Origin: Agelas oroides
Lineage: Eukaryota; Porifera; Demospongiae; Agelasida; Agelasidae
Length of the DNA: 64,000 bases
Reading direction: 5' to 3'
Assembly: GCA_949130485.1 (NCBI GenBank)
Contig: OX422204.1
Span: 1-64,000, forward strand
Shown: one piece after another, positions 38,996 through 47,657 of the stretch
Position numbering within the stretch: the stretch's first letter is position 1
Layout: each line of letters starts with the position of its first letter
The notes under the pieces: model-generated
What the model was told of the DNA's origin: nothing
What the model saw: only the letters and a program-made list of their open reading frames with translations
The model's database searches: none
Made by a program: the position numbers and the translations under genes

Positions 38996-40170
38996 GCAAA
39001 GGTCTTTTGTGAGTTAATGGCTTTCAGAAAAGCCAGTTGAGACTATACAATAGGGTGGGCACCATCTTTTCACAAGCCCAGCACTGTTTCCAAGCATAGA
39101 TGTGACCTCCAAACCTCCCAGTGACCATCACAAGTTGCTCTACCATTTCTCCCCATGATAGATGCATGCTAGATATAGATCTATGTAATTACCTTAAGGG
39201 AAGCATTTACCTGCCCAACATGCATACATGATTACAATTCTCACAAAATTGTGAGAACAATGGACATTACGTGCTATTGGGGCAGACAGTCAGCTGTAAA
39301 TCAGTTGCACCTTGAAATGCAACTGGTATTTACCTGCAATGCTACAATTCTGATTATATACAATTCAGAATATTAAAAAAAAATAGTAGCTAAGTGTAGG
39401 CTAATTAGCTCCTAACTGCACAAACAAAAACACAAACTAAATTGCATCAGTTTCTATTTCTACCTAAGAAAGCTAAAGTTCCACCTGCAAAACACAACGC
39501 TGGTTACAAAAACCAAAAGCAATACAAAGCATCATGGAGCCCCAAACTTAACACAGTTGTGAACAATGTTCACAACTGCATTGTAATTAAAATAAGTATG
39601 TGTGCATTTACCTACACCCTATTCATACAAAGGCTACACCTGGTACAAACCTCACCAGTTTGTCAGGCACTTAAGTAACGTGCTAAATATGCATTCACAG
39701 TATTTAGCTACCTCCTAACCTACCTGCACACACCTGCATTCTGCCAAAGAAGGCAAAATGTAGTTAATATCTACACTAGGTACCTTGAAGTCTTGTACTA
39801 AGTCTTGCTGTTTAGAGGACTGCTTTACGATGTGGAGTATTCCGTGCTGAGACTAGAAGGGAATTGGGAGGGGCAAGAGGGAAGAGAAACACGAGAACAA
39901 CAGACAGCAGGATATTTTAAGACAACACAAGCCATGCATATTGGTAGGTTCAGTTTGTTGGCATGCACACATCTTGCTGCTTCGGAATATGCTTCAGACT
40001 TAATTAGACTAGATGGGAAAAATAGAAAGGGGGGCAAGAGGGGAGAGACACAGGACAGATTTAAGCAGGCAGCAGAGTATATTTTCTTGGACAACACACA
40101 AGCCATGCACACAACAGTGCAATACAGAACAAGATTTCTTGTAAGTCAGTGAGTCCATTCACCACCTTGC
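38996..40170. other. No gene recognised; short palindromes
   Basis: About 1.2 kb of single-copy-looking sequence. It holds two clean palindromes, TTCTCACAA-AA-TTGTGAGAA (39238-39257) and CAGTTGTGAAC-AAT-GTTCACAACTG (39554-39578). It also holds an imperfect direct duplication of a GGGGCAAGAGGG...ACAACACAAGCCATGCA block at about 39865-39938 and 40030-40110. Open frames here (up to 115 residues) show no family resemblance and no splice context I trust. Confidence 0.45.
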
Positions 40171-40248
40171 CGCCTTGGGAGAGGAGCACCCAATAATCGT
40201 GTCCCCCTCACACCCTCTATCTTCCTCTCCCACTCATTCCACACCATT

Positions 40249-40284
<36 letters not shown>

Positions 40285-40479
40285 TCACACACCCATGCAC
40301 CCTCACACCCACACACACATGCACCTTCATGCTCCCAAGCCTTCATGTCACATCTCTAAGGTCATTGAGATCTTTTGCACTTTGGTCGATCTGCTTTGGC
40401 CATTAAAACTTCCTCTAGGATCTCGTAGATACGAAACAGATGTTCATCAAAAAATGGTGGATAGCTAGAGCATGGAGGA

Positions 40480-40640
40480 TGAAAGGAGACAGAGAGGAGG
40501 GAGGAGAGGGAGAAAGGGAGGAAAGGAGGGGGAAAGGGAGGGGAGGGAGGAAAGAGGGAGAAAGGGGAGGAAAGAGAGGGGAAAGGGGAGGAAAGAGAGG
40601 GGGAAAGGGGAGGAAAGAGAAAAGTGGAGAATGGGGAAGA
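40480..40640. repeat. Polypurine tract
   Basis: A run of GGAGGAAAG/GGGAAAGG modules on the plus strand, inside the last recognisable intron of the kinase remnant. It reads polypyrimidine on the kinase sense strand. Confidence 0.85.
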
Positions 40641-40959
40641 TGAAATTTCACCCCCTCCCACACATCTCCACACCCACACACTTTTCACAACCCACATCCC
40701 CACTTACACCACAAGCATCTCACAGATGAGATACCAAGTGCCCACCAATCCAGCTCCTCCCCGTGCCCCTGTCCCTGGATGATCTGTGGAGCCAGGTACT
40801 CTGGCGTACGTACCAGTGTGCACGTCCGACTGTGAGGGGGAGAGGTGAGCCCATGAGAAATCAGTCTTTCTACTACTTGTGGGAATATTTCCCAGGCCGT
40901 TTACATTTATATTCTACTAGTATACCTTCAGTACCGAAAAAGATGACAAATGAAAATGT

Positions 40960-41685
40960 GGAGAAGAGGGGGAGAGGGGGAGAGGGGGAGAGAGTAGAGG
41001 GGAGAGAGGGGGAGGAGGGGGGAAGAGAGGGGGAAAGAGGGGGAAAGAAAAGAGGGAGAGCAGAGGGTGAGAAAGGCGGAAAGGGAGGGGGAAAGGGGGG
41101 GGAGGAAGGAGGGAGAGGGAGGGAGGACAGGGAGAAGGGAAGGGGGAGGAATGAGAGGGAGAGAAGAGGGACAGGGAGAGGGAGAGGAGGGAGGAGAGAG
41201 GAGGGAGAGGGAGGGTAGAGGGGAGCATAGAGGGGGGGAGAGGGAGGAGGGAGGGAGGAATGAGGGAGGGGAGGAGGAAGGGTAGGACGGGAAGGAGAAA
41301 GTAGAGAGGATGGGGAGGAAGGGGGAAGGAGAGGGAGAGGTGAGGGAGGGGGAAAGGTAAGGGAGGAAGGAGAGGGAGGGAGGAAGGAGAGGGAGGGAGG
41401 GGGAGGGAGGGGGAGAGAGGGAGATGGAGGCAAGGGAGGGGAAGGAGGGGAGGGAGGGGAGGGAGGGGGAGGGAGGAGGGGAGGGTGGACGAACAGGGAG
41501 GAGAGAGGGGGGAGGGGGTGGGAGGGGAGGGAGGAGGGAGGGGTAGGGAAGAGAGGGAGGAAAGAGGGGAGGGAGGGGAGGAGAGGGAGGGGGAGGAGAG
41601 AGGAAGGAGGGGGAGGAGGGGAAGGGACGCGTACGAGGGAGAGGGGAGGGAGGAGGGGGAGGGAGGGGAGGGAAAGAGGGGATGA
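40960..41685. repeat. Long polypurine tract, about 725 bp
   Basis: Almost unbroken GGGAGG/GAGAGG sequence with very few pyrimidines. Long Ser/Pro/Leu open frames on the minus strand are low-complexity artefacts. Mirror-symmetric purine runs of this kind can form triplex (H-DNA). Confidence 0.92.
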
Positions 41686-42009
41686 ATAGGCCTTGACACA
41701 TGCTAGCATAATAGGCATGAGAAGCGTAAGGGAATTATGCTGGAATAAAAATCTTTAGACCAGTGAGAATAATAGGCTAGCCTCGAACCCTTCTCTGTGT
41801 GAGAATGTTATAATTACGCGTGGGCCTCTGTTCAGAGCATGAAGATTATATTTCTGTCTCTGTTATGCTTCAGTACAATAGAAAATGAGATATTTTGTCT
41901 GTGTACTAAATAAATTTTTGCCTATAATTTGAGAATAATAGGTTAACTTCAAAAGTGTAACAGGCATAACTGGAGAGCATAAGGGAATAGGCAAAAAAGC
42001 ATTTGTGTC

Positions 42010-42315
42010 AAGGACTAGGGATGAAGGAGGGAGATGGATGGGAGCAAGGAGGGGGAGGAGGGGAGGGGGAAGGTGAGCAAAGGGAGGGGAGGAGGGGAGG
42101 GGAGGGGAGGGAGGGAAGGGGAGGGAGGGGAGGGGGAGGGAGGGAGAGGAAGGGAAGGGAGGGGAGCGGTGGGAGGGGAGGGGAGGGAAGGGAGAGGGGA
42201 GGGGGAAGGTGAGCAAAGGGAGGGAAGGAGGGGAGGGGAGGGAGGGAAGAGAGGGGGAGGGGGGAGGGAGGGAAGAGAGGGGGAGGGGAGGGAGGGGAGG
42301 GGAAGGAGGAAGGGA
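42010..42315. repeat. Polypurine tract with internal duplication
   Basis: GGGGAGGG modules. The segment GGAGGGGGAAGGTGAGCAAAGGGAGG occurs twice (about 42062 and 42198), showing a tandem duplication of about 136 bp. Confidence 0.85.
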
Positions 42316-42683
42316 AGGACACCTATACTGACCCTGTTGAGGTAGTTGAGAGCCATGATGACTTCACAAGCAAAGAGAGGTGGCACTGTCAAATCTGTAT
42401 GCTGTTCTGAGATATGTGAAGAATGCATGAGGTGGAGGGTGTGGGGTGGAGGGTGAGTTGGGTGGAAGGTGTGTGGGGTGAAGGAAGAGTTGGGTGCAGG
42501 GTGTGTGTGAAAAGTGTACAGGTAGAGGGAACATGTGTATAGAAGAGTGAGTGATGGCAAGGTCTGGTGGAGGAGTTACATGTCTTGTCACACTAGCTTT
42601 TGTTCAACAACAACATCTTGTAATAACAACATTCCACTGGCCACAATTGCAGATGGTTTGTTTTAGGAAACACCACTGGACCA

Positions 42684-42860
42684 GAGATATACATTCTTAT
42701 ATGTTGCCCAGGTAACGGGTTATATACACATTCTTACATGTTGCCTAGGTAATGGATTATATACACATTCTTACATGTTGCCTAGGGAACAGGTTATATA
42801 CACATTCTTACATGTTGCCTAGGTAATGGGTTATATATACATTCTTACATGTTGCCTAAG
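42684..42860. repeat. 37-bp minisatellite, about 5 copies
   Basis: The unit contains TTATATACACATTCTTACATGTTGCCTAGG; starts at 42691, 42728 and 42765 are exactly 37 bp apart. Noncoding. Confidence 0.85.
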
Positions 42861-43189
42861 CATATGTACATGGCAGTGATAACTGGTTTGTTCAGCTGTG
42901 AGTTCATAGAACATATCTGCTGTCAGATAAAACCGTGAACTTTGCCTCTACACAGTGAGGTCCTTCGTACTTTGACCATTCCTCCCACCCACACAATCAA
43001 TGACAGGCTACCAATGAGTTCACTATGAGAGCAGGAGAGAAGAATAGAGTGAAGGGGCGAGAGTAATAGCTCATGATAACCTGACTTTGTTTGCATGCGT
43101 GGTGTGTGCATGTGTGTACATGCGTGTGGGTGCATGTGTGTATCCATGCATGTGTATGGCATGCGTGCACTGTTTGAAAACTATTCACT

Positions 43190-44120
43190 GAATACAGTGG
43201 AACCTCTCTGATACAGACACCTTTGGATCAAAACCAGTCCTTGGGACTAAAACCAGTCCATGCCCTTGACCATTTTTGGCTGCCAAAAGTGGTCCCCCAG
43301 TTGCCAAATTTGGTCCTGCTAGGACCAGTTTTGGCAACAAAAAATAGTCCGGGGCAACATTTTTGGCAGCCAAAATCAGTCCGGGGTGCCATAGGATGGG
43401 ATGTCCCCCCTTTAATTGTCCCCCTGGACGCGTGGTCCTAGGACCAGCTGTCCCCGAGGACAACTTGTCCTAGGACCACGTGTCCCCCTAGGACAGCTGG
43501 TCCTAAGACAAGTTGTCCCCCTTAGGACGAGTTGTCCCCACATGAGTCCGAGGTTACGAAGCAGCTACATTATCCCCTGTCTGTGGCCATTCTGTCCATC
43601 AAAACTAAAAAATATCCATGCTTCAACTTGATGTCAGTAGATGGTCTCGTGCCTAGACTACATGCCTCTACTGACTAGTCTCGTTTCCAGACCGCATTTT
43701 CGGGTGGGCGCAGAAAATTCGAGTAGAAGCATAGCTAGTATTGCAAGCCAGACCCTTTCCGTTCCACAGTACTGATCGCTTTCAGTATGCCTCCACGTGC
43801 CAATACTGAAAGCGATCGGTGCTGTGGAATGGTGAAGGGTCTGGCTTGCGAGACTAAAGCGTAACATGGCAGCATGCTGTCCTCTGCATCAGACTGCTCA
43901 AGAAAATTTCGCTGAATGAGGCCAGCCTTGTTTCCAGGCCCCGCACCCAGCTTCCCATCACTGGAAAGGTGGGACTGGTACTTCGCTGTGGGGGGACATC
44001 CTGTCCTGGTTGGGGGTATTTGGTCCTAGGGCCACATGTCCAGGGGGAAATCTGGTCCGAGGGGAAACATGGTCCTCCCACACGGGGGACCACTATAATT
44101 GGGTAGGACCGATTTTTGCG
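43190..44120. other. Possible DNA element with GTCCTAGGAC palindromes, nested insertions
   Basis: Begins with ATACAGTGGAACCTCTCTGATACAGACACC, a pattern often seen at the ends of pogo/Tigger-type transposons. It continues with repeated ACCAGTCC/GGTCC motifs and a cluster of GTCCTAGGAC palindromes (43433-43540). Related GGTCC/GGACC motifs resume at about 43985-44110 after a foldback insertion (43736-43856). No second matching end was found, so the boundaries are uncertain. Open frames are short. Confidence 0.4.
43736..43856. mobile_element. TAGTCT-family foldback element
   Basis: Starts TAGTATTGCAAGCCAGACCC and ends GGGTCTGGCTTGCGAGACTA; the arms pair over about 50 bp around a short loop. Flanks AAGCATAGC and AAGCGTAAC match at 7 of 9 positions, consistent with an old 9-bp duplication. 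Confidence 0.75.
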
Positions 44121-44123
44121 TAA

Positions 44124-44169
44124 CAAGTCTCGCCTAGCCAGACTCTCTAAGTTTGGCTACGCGAGATTA
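44124..44169. mobile_element. Small foldback related to the TAGTCT family
   Basis: AAGTCTCGCCTAGCCAGACT pairs with AGTTTGGCTACGCGAGATTA around a short loop. The TAGCCAGACT/TTGGCTACGCGAGA sequence matches the elements at 63274 and 63965. No clear target duplication remains. Confidence 0.55.
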
Positions 44170-44789
44170 TAATGGAGTGAGCTTGGAAGAAGCTTTGACC
44201 ACAGCTATTCTTAGCTTACCAAAACTCGTACATGCCATCAGAGTATTTTCTCACAATAATTTGATGTAGTCTCGCAAGCCAGGCCCGTACCGTTCAGCAG
44301 CGCCAATCACGCCGCGGAACAGAAAGCGTCTCCCCTGCGATACTACAACTACTGCATATGCGGTTCCTCACCCTTGGCATCTCTTGGCAGCATCTCAGTT
44401 CACATAAGTAGACAGCCAGCAACACAACACGTGCACTCAGTGAACACTGCAAGTGGAGTAGGGTGCCCCCGCTCCATTAGGTGCGTGACCACGCCCCTTA
44501 TTCGTTTTGTTTGAGCGAGCTCCGACTAACCCTTGGCCTTGCTAGACGCACTGCCGAACAGCGGATGAACTAGGAAATGTACGTAAGTGCAGCATGTATA
44601 TTACAAATTTGAGATGAGAGCAACGTAATGCGCCTACATGTGCCAGTGGTATGACCTACTTCCAATACCAGGGGCTTGATGGGGGGGTAGGAGGGGAACT
44701 GACATGTCCTAATGGAACAAGTCGGGTACAAACCTGCGTACCATCGCCCTAAACATCTCTTACAAATACCCCATATCTCCCTGTCATGC

Positions 44790-45161
44790 TAGTCTCGGAT
44801 CCAGACCCTCGAAAAATCGAAAAGGAGGGTCTGGTATTTCGGATGGGGTGGAAGTGTACACTGCGGAATGTTAGGAATTTTATTAATTGCGGGACCTTCC
44901 GTAGCCAGTAGAACTTTCTGATGAACCAGAAACTCGCACAAACGTTCTAATCTTTCCCGCTGAGTGTTCACAGCTTTCTAAAACGAAGCAAAACGCGAAG
45001 ACGGCTCCCGTGCGGTTAGCATTTCTAATTAACGCACATCAGAATGCTAATCAAAGGCCAATCGGAAGTGCGCCTGCATACCGGGCGCAGTGTACACTTC
45101 CACCCCATCCGAAATACCAGACCCTCCTTTTCGATTTTTCGAGGGTCTGGTTCCGAGACTA
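44790..45161. mobile_element. TAGTCT-family TIR element, 372 bp
   Basis: TAGTCTCGGATCCAGACCCT at the left and AGGGTCTGGTTCCGAGACTA at the right. The inverted arms are about 75 bp and run through TCGAAAAGGAGGGTCTGG and GGGGTGGAAGTGTACACTGCG. A perfect 9-bp duplication, CTGTCATGC, flanks it at 44781-44789 and 45162-45170. No coding capacity. Confidence 0.92.
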
Positions 45162-45190
45162 CTGTCATGCACAGTGTGACAGGTAGATAT

Positions 45191-45289
45191 TAGCCTTGAA
45201 CCCAGGCTTTCCATTCCGGATTTTGTCTCACAGCTTTTCTCCAAAGCTGCGAGACAAAATCCGGAACGGAAAGCCTGGGTTCGAGGCTA
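45191..45289. mobile_element. TAGCCT-type foldback element, 99 bp
   Basis: TAGCCTTGAACCCAGGCTTT pairs with AAAGCCTGGGTTCGAGGCTA, and the two arms meet in a small loop. A perfect 9-bp duplication, GGTAGATAT, occurs at 45182-45190 and 45290-45298. It shares the TAGYCTYG terminus with the other family members. Confidence 0.92.
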
Positions 45290-45458
45290 GGTAGATATGG
45301 GGTATTTGTGGAATTCACAGAGAATTCTCCAAAGACAATTAACACAACGAGAGAGAATGTGTATAACATTTGAGGGGGACAATCCTCAGTAAGTATTAGC
45401 CAACCCCTCAGGAAAGATTCTGATGACCAACCTCAACATCCACCCCGGGTATGCAAGG

Positions 45459-45540
45459 TAGTCTCGTTCCCAGACCGCATTGTTCACGCCAGCTAGAAAA
45501 ATGCTCTCGGTAAAAGTAGTAGTCTGGGCACGAGACTGTA
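45459..45540. mobile_element. TAGTCT-family element, 82 bp
   Basis: Starts TAGTCTCGTTCCCAGACC and ends AGTCTGGGCACGAGACTGTA. Flanks TATGCAAGG and TATACAAGG match at 8 of 9 positions. Confidence 0.75.
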
Positions 45541-45847
45541 TATACAAGGTGGGGCATACCATTGAAAGGTGCGTAACTCTTCATGGGAAAACTGTGAGGT
45601 AATGCTTGGATTCCTCCTCGGAACCGTCCCAAGTTCCCCACTGGCCTGGTCTGTCTGACTTCACTTGGCATGTGACAGCTTGTGTTGTAGTTAGCAGAGG
45701 GCCTCTCAAGTTCACAATTTTGTATATTATTGTATACTAAACCTTAGTCTTTGGACACTCACCAGTTAACAACTAGCTTTGTCCCCAGACCAAAATTTTG
45801 TGTGTGTGCTCTGCAACCTCATCACTGTATTTCATGTGCACACGAAA

Positions 45848-46126
45848 ATAATATCTGAAGGTCACCAGACGTTCTGTGGTAACCAAGTGTGATCCACACT
45901 CACATTGCCTGCATCTTAGGCTTTCCCACAATCTAGCTTTTGATCGCTCACAGGAAGCACAATAGAGGGGTTACCTATCAAAAACTGAACAGTGGAAAGG
46001 CCTAGGAATGAAGCTAGCTGCATTTGGCTTGTAAGATTACATAAGCTAGTTGTCATAAGCAAGAGTCCTAGTCTCTCAAGAAGACAAAGGCTCAATAAAT
46101 TATGTTTGGTGACCTTCAGATATTTT
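45848..46126. other. Inverted repeat pair; possible diverged element
   Basis: AATATCTGAAGGTCACC near 45849 is the reverse complement of GGTGACCTTCAGATATT near 46108, a 17-bp match about 260 bp apart. I found no target duplication. Confidence 0.35.
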
Positions 46127-46467
46127 GTCTGTCCAGAGGTTAGCAGTCAAGATGGTCACGAAGCATTGGTCTGCCTCTTCTACTCACATGCTGTCTACCC
46201 ATCCATTGAACTTATGTCCCCTTCAAGAACGGAAATGGAAACGAAAGGCCATAGTGTGTGCTAGAATTCTCAGAGGTTGTTCTGTTATACCTTCCTCCCA
46301 CTTCACTCTTCATCCTCATCCAAGCCAACGACTCCATCACGCCTTCCCACTAGCCACTCCCTTTGCAAGGACTTTAGCTCATCAGTCAACCTTTTTTATC
46401 AGTAGTATTCTTACTTGCAATTTTTAGTTTAATGCAGAGCAGAGTATGCATTAGGGTCAGGCAATAG

Positions 46468-46556
46468 TAGTCTATCAAGCTAGACCCTCTCTCACCCTCC
46501 AGAAAAGTGAGAGAGGGTTATCTGGATGGTGAGAGATGGTCTAGCTTGATAGACTA
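46468..46556. mobile_element. TAGTCT-family foldback element, 89 bp
   Basis: TAGTCTATCAAGCTAGACC pairs with GGTCTAGCTTGATAGACTA. The interior has an imperfect CTCTCACC/GGTGAGAG stem. A perfect 9-bp duplication, AGGCAATAG, occurs at 46459-46467 and 46557-46565. Confidence 0.92.
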
Positions 46557-46740
46557 AGGCAATAGCAACTCAATGCTAATACAAAGCCAGCCCAAAAAGC
46601 AAATAAAAAGTGAAAAAATAAGACCAATGAACGAATGATAAACTAGGAGACAATAATTGTGAGCACAGTGCAGTTGTGCAGAGTACGTTGTAGCATGAGT
46701 GCAAATAACAGTCTTGATAATGGCGTCCAGTTCCTGTCTC

Positions 46741-46905
46741 CAAGTCTTCTGCCCCCTCCATCCACTCCATAGCAAGTCTTCTGCCCCCTCCATCCACTCC
46801 ATAGCAAGTCTTCTGCCCCCTCCATCCACTCCATAGCAAGTCTTCTGCCCCCTCCATCCACTCCATAGCAAGTCTTCTGCCCCCTCCATCCACTCCATAG
46901 CAAGT
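46741..46905. repeat. 32-bp minisatellite, 5 copies
   Basis: The unit contains CAAGTCTTCTGCCCCCTCC then ATCCACTCCATAG. A 32-bp unit shifts frame every copy, so the repeated WSGWRGQK/EWMEGAED peptides on the minus strand are not evidence of coding. Confidence 0.9.
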
Positions 46906-46909
46906 ACTG

Positions 46910-47408
46910 GGTCCTCACAGACAGGGACACCATCTGCTGGGGAGGACATGGCTACCATGGCAACACTTAGACTCAAGATTGGAGACAGGGTCATCATCAA
47001 CAGACAGGACATATTTTCTGCTACTGCAGCTGTAGAAAATTTCTACATAGTTTCATGGAGTATGCACACTTCACATTTCACACTTCACATTTCACACTTC
47101 ACATTTCACATGCACTACTTGCATCATCCAACTAACTGCATTCCAGTACTAGTGGAACACAGCTTGTACATGGCGCAAATCATCATAGCACTGCATACAT
47201 AGCAGTTGTAATACAAACTTAGCATCATGGGAGCAGGGCTAAGTAAATCCTAACACTAGCTACCTTGTAAAGGCCTCTACTGTATCTGGCATGTGCATGA
47301 CTGCTTCAACAATGGCTGTTCAAAGTTGCATACTCCAAATTGAGCCATCTCCTAGTTCACTTCAAGGTTAAAAGGGTTATCAGATAAAAATTCACTAAGA
47401 TAGAAGCC
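46910..47408. other. No gene recognised; one weak exon candidate
   Basis: A frame around 46948-47010 reads MATMATLRLKIGDRVII after a possible CACAG acceptor at about 46919. LKIGDRVII resembles the start of a CAP-Gly domain, but no glycine-rich continuation or donor follows, so I do not call it. TTCACATTTCACAC microrepeats lie near 47070. Confidence 0.3.
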
Positions 47409-47483
47409 TAGCCTCGTCCCCAGGCCCTACCTGAACACTTTCCCAATTTTTGGGGTGGGGCCTAGCACCTGGGGACGAGGCTA
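47409..47483. mobile_element. TAGCCT-type foldback element, 75 bp
   Basis: TAGCCTCGTCCCCAGG pairs with CCTGGGGACGAGGCTA. The terminal sequence is of the same class as the 45191 copy, but the flanks show no 9-bp duplication. Confidence 0.65.
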
Positions 47484-47657
47484 CAGCCGGACTCAACTGT
47501 TGAAGATTGCAGGAATGTACTTATAAACATACTTCATTTCAGAAGTTCATCTTCAACTGCCCACTCCAAAAATTAGTAATGTCTCATGACAACAACTATG
47601 TACACTGAATCATTAACAATCATTTTAATCACAAACAGCTGTGCTATCAAGTTTGAT

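Larger units (their letters stand above)
40362..42385 (-). pseudogene. Decayed PKA/PRKX-like protein kinase
   Basis: Three minus-strand exons align to an AGC kinase catalytic domain. Exon 42333-42385 encodes LFACEVIMALNYLNR, the helix before the catalytic loop, with acceptor CAG and donor GTCAGT. Exon 40708-40829 encodes [16 protein letters not shown] then ELDWWALG, the activation-segment end and helix F, with donor GTAAGT. Exon 40362-40464 encodes YPPFFDEHLFRIYEIL and soon ends in TGA. Signs of decay: the usual LCGTPEYLAPE reads [11 protein letters not shown], losing the conserved APE glutamate; a one-base deletion after DWWALG shifts the frame out of the ICEMLV segment; and I find no exon for the catalytic loop (DLKPEN) or DFG in the 1.5 kb between. 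Those 1.5 kb are mostly polypurine tract. A possible G-loop remnant (WVGGMVKV, minus strand near 42980) is too weak to include. Confidence 0.6.

Noticed and set aside
40873-41718. Ser/Pro/Leu-rich minus-strand frames of about 260-280 residues
   Set aside because: Low-complexity translation of the polypurine tract, open in all three minus frames.
42923-43162. Minus-strand WVGGMVKV as the kinase glycine loop
   Set aside because: Only a handful of residues resemble a G-loop and no invariant lysine segment follows; could be chance.
46576-46933. DLLWSGWRGQKT repeated minus-strand frames
   Set aside because: A 32-bp minisatellite that changes frame each copy; no splice or domain support.
46948-47202. 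Possible CAP-Gly protein start (LKIGDRVII)
   Set aside because: No glycine-rich core, no donor site and no neighbouring exon; similarity is limited to a few residues.
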